Notes: generated by a model not told the origin, from the sequence alone. Counted from the stretch's first letter, positions 18,327 to 27,775 are shown. The stretch: DNA of 64,000 nucleotides from Oceanobacillus jeddahensis (GCF_000750635.1 NZ_CCDM010000001.1:1054001-1118000); one strand, 5' to 3'. Made by a program: numbers and translations.

Positions 18327-18537
18327 TGTGAAAATGATGCAACGAAAAGATGCTGATCCCTGAAAGGTAAAGAGGAACCAAAGGATCCTTGATAGATAAC
18401 TTTACATTAGAAATTAAAATTCTAAATGAAATAATTTCTTTATTTTTCTGATTTCATTTCTTGACTCTTAAGTAAATTTCACACTGATTTGGTCAACACT
18501 CTATTTGTTAATTTTCAGAAAAAATACATTTATACTA

Positions 18538-18566
18538 TTGACACTTGTATCCGCTTACAATAGAAT
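18538..18566 (+). promoter_or_regulatory. SigA-type promoter of the IclR gene with cre-like overlap
   Basis: TTGACA (18538-18543), 17-bp spacer, TAGAAT (18561-18566). A cre-like sequence TTGTATCCGCTTACA (18545-18559, one mismatch to the CcpA consensus) fills the spacer, which would allow catabolite repression of the regulator. Confidence 0.6.
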
Positions 18567-18594
18567 ATTGATATATAATTAAAATGAACATTAT

Positions 18595-18609
18595 GTTCGT
18601 AATACGAAC
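18595..18609. promoter_or_regulatory. Candidate IclR operator
   Basis: Perfect palindrome GTTCGT-AAT-ACGAAC just downstream of the predicted transcription start and upstream of the ribosome binding site, a typical position for autorepression. Confidence 0.55.
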
Positions 18610-18630
18610 GAAAAGAGTGGAGGGAAAAAT

Positions 18631-19383
18631 TTGGACAATAAGAATAACGTTCAATCTGTAGAAAGAGCGGTAGATTTACTTTTCTGTTTTTCTATGGATG
18701 AATATGAATTATCTATTTCCGATTTTGTAGATAAAACAAAATTAAATCGAACTACAGTGTTTCGGATCTTACAAACTTTAAAAGTAAAAGGGATAATTAT
18801 ACAAAATGAACAAACAGGCCTTTATCGATTAGGGTATGAATTTATTAGGATGGCTCAAATCGTTAACGAAAATTTAGATATTCGACAGGATGCCTTACCT
18901 TATCTAAAAAAGCTTTCTAAAGAAACTAAGGAAACAGTTAGTTTAAATATCATTCGTGCGAAAAGAAGAATATGTATTGAGAAAGTAGATGGAACAGAAG
19001 ATATTCGTCAATTTGTAGAGCTTGGCTACCCCTATTACTTAGTAAAAGGGGCATCAGGTAAAGTATTATTAGCTTTTCATTCTAAGGAATATGCTGAAGA
19101 AGCGTTAAAAGAGTGGGAGTCTGTGCATGGAACGGTGATAAATCGTGAGGAGTTTTATCAGGAATTAAAATCAATCAGAGAAAATAAAGTAGCAACAAGT
19201 GATAATGATAGAGTTTTTGGAGCATATTCTGTCTCTGCACCTATCATTGGTCCTGATGAAAAACCAATCGCTGGGATATCCATTTCAGGACTTTCTATTC
19301 GTTTAACTGAAGAGAAAAAAGCGGATTACGAAAAATTAATTAGAGATACTGCTATTGAAATTTCTAATTATTTTAATAAATAA
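18631..19383 (+). CDS. IclR family transcriptional regulator
   Basis: A 250-residue regulator. The N-terminal winged helix-turn-helix includes DFVDKTKLNRTTVFRILQTL (about residues 30-50); the C-terminal effector domain includes KGASGKVLLAF and the YSVSAPIIGPDEKPIAGISISG block. IclR proteins control catabolism of aromatic and carboxylic acids. It starts with TTG, 8 bp after GGAGGG, and is 24 bp upstream of the aconitase-like gene on the same strand, so it is probably cotranscribed with and controls the following hydratase/TctCBA/CoA-transferase genes. A GTTCGT palindrome and a good promoter precede it. Confidence 0.92.
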   Translation: MDNKNNVQSVERAVDLLFCFSMDEYELSISDFVDKTKLNRTTVFRILQTLKVKGIIIQNEQTGLYRLGYEFIRMAQIVNENLDIRQDALPYLKKLSKETKETVSLNIIRAKRRICIEKVDGTEDIRQFVELGYPYYLVKGASGKVLLAFHSKEYAEEALKEWESVHGTVINREEFYQELKSIRENKVATSDNDRVFGAYSVSAPIIGPDEKPIAGISISGLSIRLTEEKKADYEKLIRDTAIEISNYFNK

Positions 19384-19407
19384 TTTATTGAAGAAAGGAG
19401 AAGAACA

Positions 19408-20652
19408 ATGGGACAGACCATTATTGAAAAAATAATTTCTAATCATACTGATCATAAAGTTAAAGAAGGAGAAATTGCGTTAGTAAATGTTGATGGAACG
19501 ATGGCAACTGATACAACTGCACCATTGGCAATACAGGCATTTAAAAAAATGGGAGGTGAAAAAGTATGGGACCCATCGAGGGTCTCTCTCGTAATTGATC
19601 ATGCATCACCAGCTCCTAATCAGCTGATTGCGAATCTCCATACTATTATGAGAGAGTTTGCAAATAAACAAAACATTAAATTATATGATGTAGGTCAAGG
19701 AATTTGCCATCAGCTTATGGTTGAGAATAAGCATGTTCGACCTGGAGATCTTTTTTTAGGAGCAGATTCACATACATGTACCTATGGTGCTGTTGGTGCT
19801 TTTTCTACAGGAGTAGGATCAACAGATCTTGCAGGTGTGTGGTTAACAGGAAAAACATGGGTGAAAGTTCCAAGTACAATTCAAATTCGTTTGAATGGAA
19901 CGTTTAACCCTGGAGTTTCTGCTAAGGACCTTGTTTTGTATTTAGTTGGAAAACTGGGTATAGAAGGTGCGACGTATGAGGCGATTGAATACACTGGTGA
20001 CGCAATTTATGATTTATCATTATCCAGCAGAATGACTCTGGCAAATATGTCTATTGAAATGGGAGCCAAAGCTGGATTGGTTGATACCAAAGGGTTGAGT
20101 TTGAAAGAGGATTTTCAACATATAGAACCAGATAAAGATGTAAACTATAGCAACGTTCTAGAAATAGATGTTGCGGAAATTGAAAAACAGATATCGATCC
20201 CACATTCACCAGATAAAGTAAAGGCGATCAGTGAAGTAAAGGAAGTTGCAATTCAGCAAGCTTTTATTGGTAGTTGTACTAACGGTAGATTAGAAGATTT
20301 ACATGCAGCAGCCAAGGTATTAAAAGGGAAGAAAGTACATGATAATGTCCGATTTATTATTGCACCTGCATCAAAAAAAGTATTAGATCAGGCGGTGGAA
20401 GATGGAACATTTCAGATATTAACTAAAGCTGGAGCTAATTTTATTACTTCGGGATGTGGTCCCTGTGTAGGAACACATTTAGGCGTTCCAGGGAAGGGAG
20501 AGACGGTAATATCCTCTTCAAATAGAAACTTTCCAGGTCGTATGGGGAATAGAGAATCTAGTATATATTTGAGTTCGCCGGATGTTGTTGCAGCATCAGC
20601 ATTAAGAGGTAAAATTACTATTCCCAGCTATTCTAAAGGGGTGAAAAATTAA
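19408..20652 (+). CDS. Aconitase/3-isopropylmalate dehydratase large-subunit family protein
   Basis: A 414-residue iron-sulfur hydro-lyase large subunit. The cluster cysteines appear in IGSCTNGR (about residue 292) and in SGCGPCVGTH (about 350-355); DSHTCTYGAVGAFSTGVG carries family substrate/cluster residues. The length matches the archaeal-type LeuC/homoaconitase branch, which also contains 2,3-dimethylmalate dehydratase. It interconverts a 2-hydroxy acid and its 3-hydroxy isomer or unsaturated acid. No leucine-pathway genes are nearby; the partners are a TctCBA importer, CoA-transferase and lyase, so a catabolic role (for example citraconate/citramalate-type acids) is inferred. Stop and next start overlap as TAATG. 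Confidence 0.9.
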   Translation: MGQTIIEKIISNHTDHKVKEGEIALVNVDGTMATDTTAPLAIQAFKKMGGEKVWDPSRVSLVIDHASPAPNQLIANLHTIMREFANKQNIKLYDVGQGICHQLMVENKHVRPGDLFLGADSHTCTYGAVGAFSTGVGSTDLAGVWLTGKTWVKVPSTIQIRLNGTFNPGVSAKDLVLYLVGKLGIEGATYEAIEYTGDAIYDLSLSSRMTLANMSIEMGAKAGLVDTKGLSLKEDFQHIEPDKDVNYSNVLEIDVAEIEKQISIPHSPDKVKAISEVKEVAIQQAFIGSCTNGRLEDLHAAAKVLKGKKVHDNVRFIIAPASKKVLDQAVEDGTFQILTKAGANFITSGCGPCVGTHLGVPGKGETVISSSNRNFPGRMGNRESSIYLSSPDVVAASALRGKITIPSYSKGVKN

Positions 20653-21146
20653 TGCAATTACAAGGAAATACACATGTATATGGTAATAATATTGATACGG
20701 ATAGGATTATACCTGGAAAGTATACAAAAACTTTAGATACTTCTCAGTTAGCTGCCCATGTTCTAGAAGATCTAGATCCGGAATTTAAAGAGAATGTTAA
20801 AGAAGGAGACATAATAGTAGCAGATAACAATTTTGGATGTGGTTCATCTCGTGAACAAGCTCCATTGGCATTAAAGTCTGCTGGTATTTCAATTGTCATT
20901 GCTCGTTCTTTTGCAAGAATTTTCTTTCGTAATGCTATTAATATCGGTTTACCAGTTATCGAAGTACCTGATCATCATATAGAAAAAGGAGATATTGTTG
21001 AAGTCGATCTTTCGGAAGGAATTGTTTTTAATTTAACAAGAAATGAAAAGTATTACGGTACAACTATGCCATTAGTGATGATTGATATACTCCAAGAAGG
21101 AGGGTTAATTTCTTATTTGAAGAAAAATAAAGATTATATTTTATAG
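20652..21146 (+). CDS. 3-isopropylmalate dehydratase small-subunit (LeuD-like) protein
   Basis: A 164-residue swivel-domain subunit. NIDTDRIIPGKY near the N terminus and FGCGSSREQAPLALKSAG in the middle are diagnostic of the family's substrate-binding loop. Its ATG overlaps the stop of the large-subunit gene by one base, so the two are translationally coupled and form one heteromeric enzyme. Substrate specificity is set partly by this subunit and cannot be read here; the gene context points to a catabolic dicarboxylate. Confidence 0.92.
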   Translation: MQLQGNTHVYGNNIDTDRIIPGKYTKTLDTSQLAAHVLEDLDPEFKENVKEGDIIVADNNFGCGSSREQAPLALKSAGISIVIARSFARIFFRNAINIGLPVIEVPDHHIEKGDIVEVDLSEGIVFNLTRNEKYYGTTMPLVMIDILQEGGLISYLKKNKDYIL

Positions 21147-21181
21147 AGCATTGAGGTACCTTTTCACAATGAAATGCTCTA
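21144..21181 (+). terminator. Hairpin after the LeuD-like gene
   Basis: TAGAGCATT pairs with AATGCTCTA across a 20-nt loop, starting at the stop codon. No clear T-run follows, so it may stabilise the upstream message or only partly terminate. The 250 bp to the next gene hold nothing else I recognise. Confidence 0.4.
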
Positions 21182-21432
21182 AAGTTGACTAATTTTCCCT
21201 TAATACTTTAGTTAAAACTACGTTTGTATTAAGAATGAAGATGACAATGGAGTAAAAAACCTAAATAAAAGGAAAGGATTAATTTGAATAAGTAGAATGG
21301 AAAGATTTATATCAGAATATTCAGATCTGTGGAGGCTGTTTTAATTCTATTTTTTTCGTAAAAGGTGTTCATGCGCGCTCAGGAAATTAGAACATTTCAA
21401 AGAAGCTTCAATTATACAAGGAGGTTTATATA

Positions 21433-22428
21433 ATGAAAGAAAAATTAATTTCACTAGGTACGCTCATTCTTTTAGTCTTATTATTAACTGCTTGTGGAAA
21501 ATCTGCTGATAGTACAAGTATTGAAGATTGGCCAGATGAAGAAATAACCTTAGTTGTACCATATAGTGTCGGAGGTTCTGCAGATAGACAGGCCAGAGCG
21601 TTAGCGCCTTTGCTTGAAGAGCAGCTTGATACTACTGTTATTGTTGAGAATAGAGAAGGTGGTGGAGGTACATCTGGAACAAATTCACATAAAAATAGTG
21701 ATCCAGATGATGGAACTTATTTAATTTATCAATCACATCCTCATTTTGAAGCGGGTATTGTACGAGATGCAGGGTATGAGTTTGAGGATTTTGATACGCT
21801 GGGAATTACTCATTCTTCTCCTATTACTATTTGGGTAGATAAAAACTCCGAGTATGAAACCATGGAAGATTTACTTCAGACAATTGAAGAACAACCCGGT
21901 CAGATAAGTTATGCCATGATATCAAGTTCTTGGTCTGATATTGCGGTGAAATTACTAATGGAAGAATTGAATTTAGATGTTCGAGCTGTTCCTTATGATG
22001 GTGGTGGACCAATGAGAACAGCACTTATGGGTGGAGAAGTAGACTTTATTGCTTCAGATGTTGAAGGAACCTTAGCGGGTGCAGGAGAAGATCTACGCCC
22101 ACTAGCTATATATAGTGATGAGCCTTATGAACATGCGTCAGATATTCCATTAATTAATGATGTAATGAAAAATATGGGGATAGATTCTGAGATTCCGTCT
22201 GTTTCTAACCAGCGTTTTATACAAGTTAAAAGTGAGTTTAAAGAAACATATCCGGAACGTTTTGAAAAAGTAGAGAATGCATTTGAGGCAGCGGTAAATA
22301 GTGATGAATATATAGAGTGGGGAAAAAATCAAGATATGTATTTGTCCTGGGTTCCATCAGAAGAATCGACTAGCACTTTAGAGGAAGCAGTAGAAGTAAT
22401 TTATGAATATCAAGATCTCTTTAATTAA
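21433..22428 (+). CDS. Tripartite tricarboxylate transporter substrate-binding lipoprotein (TctC/Bug family)
   Basis: A 331-residue extracytoplasmic binding protein. The signal peptide ends in the lipobox LLTAC (Cys21). The first beta-loop reads PYSVGGSADRQARALAP and is followed by VENREGGGGTSGT, both Bug-family ligand-binding hallmarks. It hands a carboxylate to the TctB/TctA membrane pair encoded next. AAGGAGG is well spaced from the ATG. Together with the LeuCD-like hydratase, CoA-transferase and lyase it defines a complete import-and-degrade module. Confidence 0.94.
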   Translation: MKEKLISLGTLILLVLLLTACGKSADSTSIEDWPDEEITLVVPYSVGGSADRQARALAPLLEEQLDTTVIVENREGGGGTSGTNSHKNSDPDDGTYLIYQSHPHFEAGIVRDAGYEFEDFDTLGITHSSPITIWVDKNSEYETMEDLLQTIEEQPGQISYAMISSSWSDIAVKLLMEELNLDVRAVPYDGGGPMRTALMGGEVDFIASDVEGTLAGAGEDLRPLAIYSDEPYEHASDIPLINDVMKNMGIDSEIPSVSNQRFIQVKSEFKETYPERFEKVENAFEAAVNSDEYIEWGKNQDMYLSWVPSEESTSTLEEAVEVIYEYQDLFN

Positions 22429-22502
22429 ATAGTAATATAAGCTATAGGTCTGTTTAATTATCGAATTGGAAATAGCACTTTAGTGAAGGAGATTCGATTA
22501 AA

Positions 22503-22964
22503 ATGGCTCACGAAATAAAAAATATATTATTTCTAATCGTAATTGGAGTATTCTGTGGGTTTTATTATTTAGATATTCTATCCTTACCTCAACCAGAAGA
22601 AAAAAATTTAGTAATGTTTTTAATTGGAGGAATAACCATATTTTTAGTGCTGGAGCTGGGACGATCAATTTATCGTGGCTTGAAAAATAAGTATGACTAT
22701 AAGAGTTCTTTTCTCCAAGATATCAAAACTTGGATTAAAAGTGGTCAGTTCATATTAGTAGTAAGTACTATTCTATATGTTATCTTCATGCCAATTATTG
22801 GATTTTTTGTAGCATCACTATTATTTACTGTCCTTTTAAACTATTCATTAAATAGTAGGAAGATTTGGGAACTTACTGTATTACCAGTAGGATTGCTAGT
22901 ATTAATCTATTTTTTGTTCGTAATGCTTTTAGGAATCAATTTACCAACTGGTGTACTATTTTGA
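22503..22964 (+). CDS. Tripartite tricarboxylate transporter TctB family protein
   Basis: A 153-residue small membrane subunit with four predicted transmembrane helices and the C-terminal LGINLPTGVLF ending typical of TctB. It pairs with the TctA permease, whose gene starts 18 bp later. Start ATG has AAGGAG about 10 bp upstream. Function is assigned from position and this ending; the family is poorly conserved elsewhere. Confidence 0.88.
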   Translation: MAHEIKNILFLIVIGVFCGFYYLDILSLPQPEEKNLVMFLIGGITIFLVLELGRSIYRGLKNKYDYKSSFLQDIKTWIKSGQFILVVSTILYVIFMPIIGFFVASLLFTVLLNYSLNSRKIWELTVLPVGLLVLIYFLFVMLLGINLPTGVLF

Positions 22965-22982
22965 TAGGAAGGCAGTGATTTT

Positions 22983-24494
22983 TTGTCTCTCATTAATTTT
23001 TCGACCGTATCAGAAGCGCTGAGTATGCTGTTTAGTCTTGAAATCTTCTTATACATTATTGGAGGATTGATAGTGGGTACCGTTTTAGGTGCAATTCCGG
23101 GGTTATCTGGAACATTAGGGATTGCTTTGATGTTACCTATCACTTATTATATGGAGCCGATTAGCGCAATTATGTTTTTATCAGCAATATTTACTGGAGG
23201 TGTCTATGGTGGCGGGGTAACTGCAATAATGCTTAATGTACCAGGAGCTCCTGGGGCAGTTGCAACTACGTTAGATGGTTATCCGATGACAAGGAAAGGG
23301 GAACATAATGAAGCGTTAGGAATCGGTTTAGTATCTTCTGTTATTGGTTGTTTAGTTGGTTATTTTTTAGTATTTGTATTCTTACAACCATTGGGCACTT
23401 TTGTATTAAAATTTCAAGCTCCAGAAATGATGATATTAACGTTATTTGCGTTATCCATTATTAGTACGATTCAAGGTGATATATTAAAAACGCTTATAGC
23501 AGGGTTTCTAGGACTTCTGTTAGGAACAATTGGTTCTACAACTTTTGGTAGACCAAGGGGAACATTTGGAATTAATGAATTATACGAGGGAATAGAGATT
23601 GTGCCTGCCTTAATGGGATTGCTAGCTATCTCTGAGTTATTTTTCCTAGTAAATCGAAAATTTATCGTAGATTCTAAAACAGATATTCCTAAAAAGAGCT
23701 TACAATCTATTTTTGCAGGTATGAAAATATCTGTGAAACAAAAAATTAATACGTTACGCTCATCCGTTATTGGTTTAATTATTGGCTTATTACCTGCAGC
23801 AGGAGCTACAGTCGCTTCTTTGGTTAGTTATTCACAGGCGCAAACATTTTCAAAGGATAAAAAATCTTTTGGAAAAGGCAATCCTAAAGGTCTGGTGGCA
23901 GCTGAAACTGCAAATAGTGCATCAGAAGGTGGATCATTAGGCACGATGATGACATTTGGAATTCCAGGGGGGAGTGCTGCAGCTGTTTTAATGGCAGCTT
24001 TTATGGTACATGGGTTAACACCTGGACCATTTTTTATTAGAGATCACCTAGATTTAACGTATGCCGTAATTATTGGGAATTTCTTTCAAGGTATTTTCCT
24101 ATTAGGTATTGGGCTATTATTTATCTGGTATTTCAGTAGAGTTGTATTTATTCCTACCAGAATATTAATCCCTATTGTTACTATATTTTCATTACTAGGT
24201 GCTTTTTCAGTGAGGATGTTATATACAGATGTTATAATTACTATCCTATTTGCTATGCTTGCGCTAATCATGAGGAAGCTTGATTATCCAATTATCGCTA
24301 TTTTATTAGGTTTAATTTTAGGGGCGAGCATTGATGGGGAACTTACAAGAACAATTTTGCTATACGAAGGAAGATATCTGGAATTATTCCAACGTCCGAT
24401 ATTCACAATAATGTTAATTATAACAGTAATTGTTTTCTTAATTCCTGTTTTTCAAAAATTATTTAATAAAAATAAAGCGGTTTCAAATGATTAA
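22983..24494 (+). CDS. Tripartite tricarboxylate transporter permease TctA
   Basis: A 503-residue large permease with about twelve membrane segments. The duplicated glycine/proline signatures are clear: GTVLGAIPGLSGTLGIALMLP near residue 35 and IGLLPAAGATVASLVSY near 270, with YGGGVTAIMLNVPGAPGAVATTLDGYP and FGIPGGSAAAVLMAA. TTG start after AGGAAGG. It imports the carboxylate delivered by the TctC protein using an ion gradient. A second TctA is at 41342-42838. Confidence 0.95.
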   Translation: MSLINFSTVSEALSMLFSLEIFLYIIGGLIVGTVLGAIPGLSGTLGIALMLPITYYMEPISAIMFLSAIFTGGVYGGGVTAIMLNVPGAPGAVATTLDGYPMTRKGEHNEALGIGLVSSVIGCLVGYFLVFVFLQPLGTFVLKFQAPEMMILTLFALSIISTIQGDILKTLIAGFLGLLLGTIGSTTFGRPRGTFGINELYEGIEIVPALMGLLAISELFFLVNRKFIVDSKTDIPKKSLQSIFAGMKISVKQKINTLRSSVIGLIIGLLPAAGATVASLVSYSQAQTFSKDKKSFGKGNPKGLVAAETANSASEGGSLGTMMTFGIPGGSAAAVLMAAFMVHGLTPGPFFIRDHLDLTYAVIIGNFFQGIFLLGIGLLFIWYFSRVVFIPTRILIPIVTIFSLLGAFSVRMLYTDVIITILFAMLALIMRKLDYPIIAILLGLILGASIDGELTRTILLYEGRYLELFQRPIFTIMLIITVIVFLIPVFQKLFNKNKAVSND

Positions 24495-24516
24495 CTGAAG
24501 AGGAGGCATCAATAAA

Positions 24517-25572
24517 ATATTACAAATAATAATATATATCCTCATTGCGAGTTTCGGAGCTTTTATTGGACTAAAATTAAAGATTCCAATGGGGACCATT
24601 ATTGGTGCCATGGTATTCATTGGATTAGGAAAATCATTTTCTATTATTCAGTTTGATACATCTAAGCCAGCATCATTTGTTATCCAAATCGCATTAGGAA
24701 TAATGATTGGTTTAAGTTTTACTAGACTAACAAAACAACAATTTAAACAAATGCGAGACAGTCTTGTCTTTGTTGTAAGTAGTATCCTTGTGATGACAGT
24801 TATTACAGGATTTGTTGTAGGCATCTTTACTCCTATTTCTATGTCCGTATCATTTCTATCTTCTGCACCAGGGGGAATGGTGGAAATGGCGACGATGGCA
24901 AGTGCATTAAAACTTGATGCGCCATCTGTTATTTTTTTACATTTTTCAAGATTGTTAATAGTTATGCTAGTGTATCCATATATTATTAGCTATGCATCTC
25001 GAATGATTTCGAAAGATGAGCTAATTATGAAGAAGCCGTTAGAGAATAATGAAAAACGGCCACAGTTAAATAAAACCCAAAAATCATCTATAAAATATCT
25101 ATTCATAATAATAGTAGGGTTATTAGGCGGATTAATAGGATTTTTAACTGGTTTTCCAATTGGAGCTTTAATTGGTTGTCTAATCTCTATTATAATTCTT
25201 CATTTTATTATAGACGATTTACCTAAGTTGCCAATAGTAGTAAAACGATGTATACAAACGTTTATTGGAGCAAATATAGGGTTATCTTTTACAAGTGAAA
25301 CGTTTCTTCTACTACCAAAACTTATCATCCCAGGATTATTTATTACATTATTAACCATATTATTTTCACTAAGTTTGGCATATTTATTATCAAAGATTTT
25401 AAAAGTAGACACGTTAACTGCTGTGTGTAGCTTGGCTCCTGCAGGTATGAGTGAAATGGTAATGATTGCTGAACGTTACCATGTTAATATTCCTATCGTA
25501 ATAACCATACATTTATTTAGAATTATAACAATTATTTCCTTAGTACCGATGATTGTATATCATCTTACTTAA
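24517..25572 (+). CDS. AbrB-type (duplicated) membrane protein, possible AUA start
   Basis: About 351 residues, membrane protein family formerly called ammonia monooxygenase/AbrB. Two internal repeats carry SAPGGMVEMATMA (first half) and LAPAGMSEMVMIAE (second half). The first in-frame ATG is 24589 (327 residues), but the frame upstream codes for a fitting first transmembrane helix (YILIASFGAFIGLKLKIPM), and the only AGGAGG (24501-24506) lies 10 bp before an ATA codon at 24517. Family proteins are close to the longer length. So either an AUA start is used or the sequence differs by a base; a conservative start is 24589. It lies between TctA and CoA-transferase genes; an accessory transport role is plausible but unproven. 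Confidence 0.8.
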   Translation: MLQIIIYILIASFGAFIGLKLKIPMGTIIGAMVFIGLGKSFSIIQFDTSKPASFVIQIALGIMIGLSFTRLTKQQFKQMRDSLVFVVSSILVMTVITGFVVGIFTPISMSVSFLSSAPGGMVEMATMASALKLDAPSVIFLHFSRLLIVMLVYPYIISYASRMISKDELIMKKPLENNEKRPQLNKTQKSSIKYLFIIIVGLLGGLIGFLTGFPIGALIGCLISIIILHFIIDDLPKLPIVVKRCIQTFIGANIGLSFTSETFLLLPKLIIPGLFITLLTILFSLSLAYLLSKILKVDTLTAVCSLAPAGMSEMVMIAERYHVNIPIVITIHLFRIITIISLVPMIVYHLT

Positions 25573-25592
25573 TTAAGAAAGGAGCAATTCAT

Positions 25593-26801
25593 ATGAACTC
25601 ATTAAATAAAGGGCCATTAGATGGTGTTAGAATATTAGATGTTTCAACGATGATAGCTGCCCCTTATGGAGCTACATTATTAGGAGACTTAGGTGCAGAA
25701 GTCATTAAAATTGAAATGCCTGGTAGAGGGGATTCGCTCCGTGAAATGGGCCCATTCAAGGATAATGAGCCGTTACGTTGGCCTGGGCTTGCAAGAAATA
25801 AAAAGTCGTTAACTTTAGACTTTCATAAAGAGGAAGGACAAAAAATTTTTAAACAGCTTGTAGCAAAATCAGATGTAGTAATTGAAAATTTCCGTTCAGG
25901 TACATTAGAAAAATGGAATATCGGATATGAAGCATTGAAAGAAGTAAATAATGAGCTAATCATGATGAGAGTAACGGGTTATGGCCAAACAGGTCCTAAT
26001 GCACATAAAGCCGGATTTGGTACACCTGCGACTGCATACAGTGGGTTCACTTACTTACATGGATTTAAAGATAGACCGCCAATAAGCCCTTCTTTCTCTC
26101 TGGCGGATTATATTACAGGAGTTTATGTGGCTTTCTCCGTATCTGCATCGTTATACTATCGTGAAAAAGATAAAGAGAATGGCGGGCAAGTAATTGATAT
26201 GGGACTTTATGAGTCTGTTTTTAGGATGATGGAATTTCTAGTAGCAGACTTTGATCAAAATGGAATTATTAAGGAACGAACTCCTGGTCTTAGTGGACAC
26301 TCTGCACCGGCAGGTACATTTAAAACAAAGGATGGTCACTGGGTAGTCCTAGTTACTAGTTCTGATTCTACGTTTAATCGATTGGCAAAAGCGATGAAGC
26401 AAGAAAATCTACTAGAAGATAAGCGATTTTATACGAATTCTGCTCGGTTACAACATTTTGACCATATTAATAGTATTGTCCAAAATTGGATTGAATATTA
26501 TACTCGAAAAGAATTACAAATAATATTGGATGATCATGGAGTGCCCATTAGTTCCATTAATAGTATAAAAGATATTTTTGAAGACGAACATTACAAAGCT
26601 CGTGAAAATATCATTGAAGTAGATCACCCTCGTTTAGGAAAAATAAAAATGCCAGGAATTGTTCCTAAATTTTCTAATACACCAGGAAGTATTCAAAGAA
26701 TTGCCCCAGATTTAGGAGAGCATAATGATGATGTACTTGGCGAACTCTTAGGATATAGTGCAGAAGATATTGAAGGTTTCAAAGAAGAAAAAATCATTTA
26801 G
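25593..26801 (+). CDS. CaiB/BaiF (class III) CoA-transferase family protein
   Basis: A 402-residue CoA-transferase. Motifs in order are MIAAPYGATLLGDLGAEVIKIE, GLARNKKSLTLDF, TGYGQTGPNAHKAGFGT and VIDMGLYESVFRMMEF. It would convert the acid produced by the LeuCD-like hydratase to its CoA ester, feeding the lyase encoded next. AAGGAGC is 8 bp before the ATG. Its stop codon lies in the leader of the lyase gene (18 bp), so the pair is tightly linked. It is clearly different from the CoA-transferase at 16017-17195. Confidence 0.92.
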   Translation: MNSLNKGPLDGVRILDVSTMIAAPYGATLLGDLGAEVIKIEMPGRGDSLREMGPFKDNEPLRWPGLARNKKSLTLDFHKEEGQKIFKQLVAKSDVVIENFRSGTLEKWNIGYEALKEVNNELIMMRVTGYGQTGPNAHKAGFGTPATAYSGFTYLHGFKDRPPISPSFSLADYITGVYVAFSVSASLYYREKDKENGGQVIDMGLYESVFRMMEFLVADFDQNGIIKERTPGLSGHSAPAGTFKTKDGHWVVLVTSSDSTFNRLAKAMKQENLLEDKRFYTNSARLQHFDHINSIVQNWIEYYTRKELQIILDDHGVPISSINSIKDIFEDEHYKARENIIEVDHPRLGKIKMPGIVPKFSNTPGSIQRIAPDLGEHNDDVLGELLGYSAEDIEGFKEEKII

Positions 26802-26818
26802 TGAGGAGTGAGACTATA

Positions 26819-27775
26819 ATGAGTTTACCAACATTAGTAAATATCACTGAGGTTTGTCCAAGAGATGGTTTTCAAAGCCTTCCAGTTAATATATCAACTG
26901 ATTCAAAGGTTGAAATCATTAATAGGTTGCAAAAATGTGGATTTTCTCAAATTGAAGTGACTTCATTTGTGCATCCAAAAGCTGTACCACAAATGAAAGA
27001 TGCGGATGAAGTACTACAAAGAGTGACTAAAGAAGAAGGAGTGGTTTTTCGTGCATTAATTCCTAATGTGAAAGGTCTAGAGCGTGCTATAAAAGCAAAT
27101 GTAGATAAGGTAAAATTAATGCTTTCAGCTACGGATTCACATAGTCTTTATAATGCAAATTCTAAAACAATGGAGGCAATAGAAAATTTTAAGCCGATTG
27201 TCCAAAGAGCGGAAGGAACAAATATAAAAGTATCTGGTTCTATTTCCGTTGTATTTGGTTGTCCATATGAAGGAGAAGTGTCTTTGGATCGTCTTCTAAC
27301 CATTTGTGAAAGGTATGAGAAATTAGGAATTACCGATATCTCGCTAGCAGATACAACAGGAGTAGGCCACCCAGTCCAAGTAAAAAGAGTAATACGTGAA
27401 CTACGTCAACACTATCCTAATTTTCATTTTTCGTTACATCTTCATAATACAAGAGGAATGGCGTTTGCAAATGCGATCTCTGGATTAGAAGAAGGCATCG
27501 TAGATTTTGATAGTTCGGTAGCAGGTCTAGGAGGGTGCCCATATGCTCCGAATGCCAGTGGAAATATAGCTTCAGAAGATATTGTTCACGGTTTTGAAGA
27601 AATGGGAATACGCACAAATACTGATTTGGACAGTATAATAGACGTTGGTCAACATCTTGCAGAAAAATTCCCAGAAGAATCTAATAGTTTTATACTTAAA
27701 GCTGGCAAAAGTAAAGATCTTGTAAAAGCACCCGGAAAACAAATTAAAATTGGAGAAGTGGAAAGGAAGCATTAA
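26819..27775 (+). CDS. Hydroxymethylglutaryl-CoA lyase family protein
   Basis: A 318-residue HMGL-type TIM-barrel lyase. EVCPRDGFQSLP near the N terminus, SGSISVVFGCPYEGEV, HLHNTRGMAFANA with metal-ligand histidines, and the active-site loop AGLGGCPYAPNASGN with its catalytic Cys are all present. It cleaves a 3-hydroxy-3-methylacyl-CoA to acetyl-CoA plus a keto product; with the preceding CoA-transferase it completes a degradation route for a branched carboxylate. Start ATG 26819 is chosen because GAGGAG lies 10 bp upstream; the frame also opens at a GTG at 26801. No leucine-degradation partner genes occur here, so the true substrate may not be HMG-CoA. Confidence 0.92.
   Translation: MSLPTLVNITEVCPRDGFQSLPVNISTDSKVEIINRLQKCGFSQIEVTSFVHPKAVPQMKDADEVLQRVTKEEGVVFRALIPNVKGLERAIKANVDKVKLMLSATDSHSLYNANSKTMEAIENFKPIVQRAEGTNIKVSGSISVVFGCPYEGEVSLDRLLTICERYEKLGITDISLADTTGVGHPVQVKRVIRELRQHYPNFHFSLHLHNTRGMAFANAISGLEEGIVDFDSSVAGLGGCPYAPNASGNIASEDIVHGFEEMGIRTNTDLDSIIDVGQHLAEKFPEESNSFILKAGKSKDLVKAPGKQIKIGEVERKH

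Noticed and set aside
19408-21146. Leucine biosynthesis (leuCD)
   Set aside because: No leuA or leuB neighbour; the genes are joined to an IclR regulator and a TctCBA importer, which fits catabolism better.
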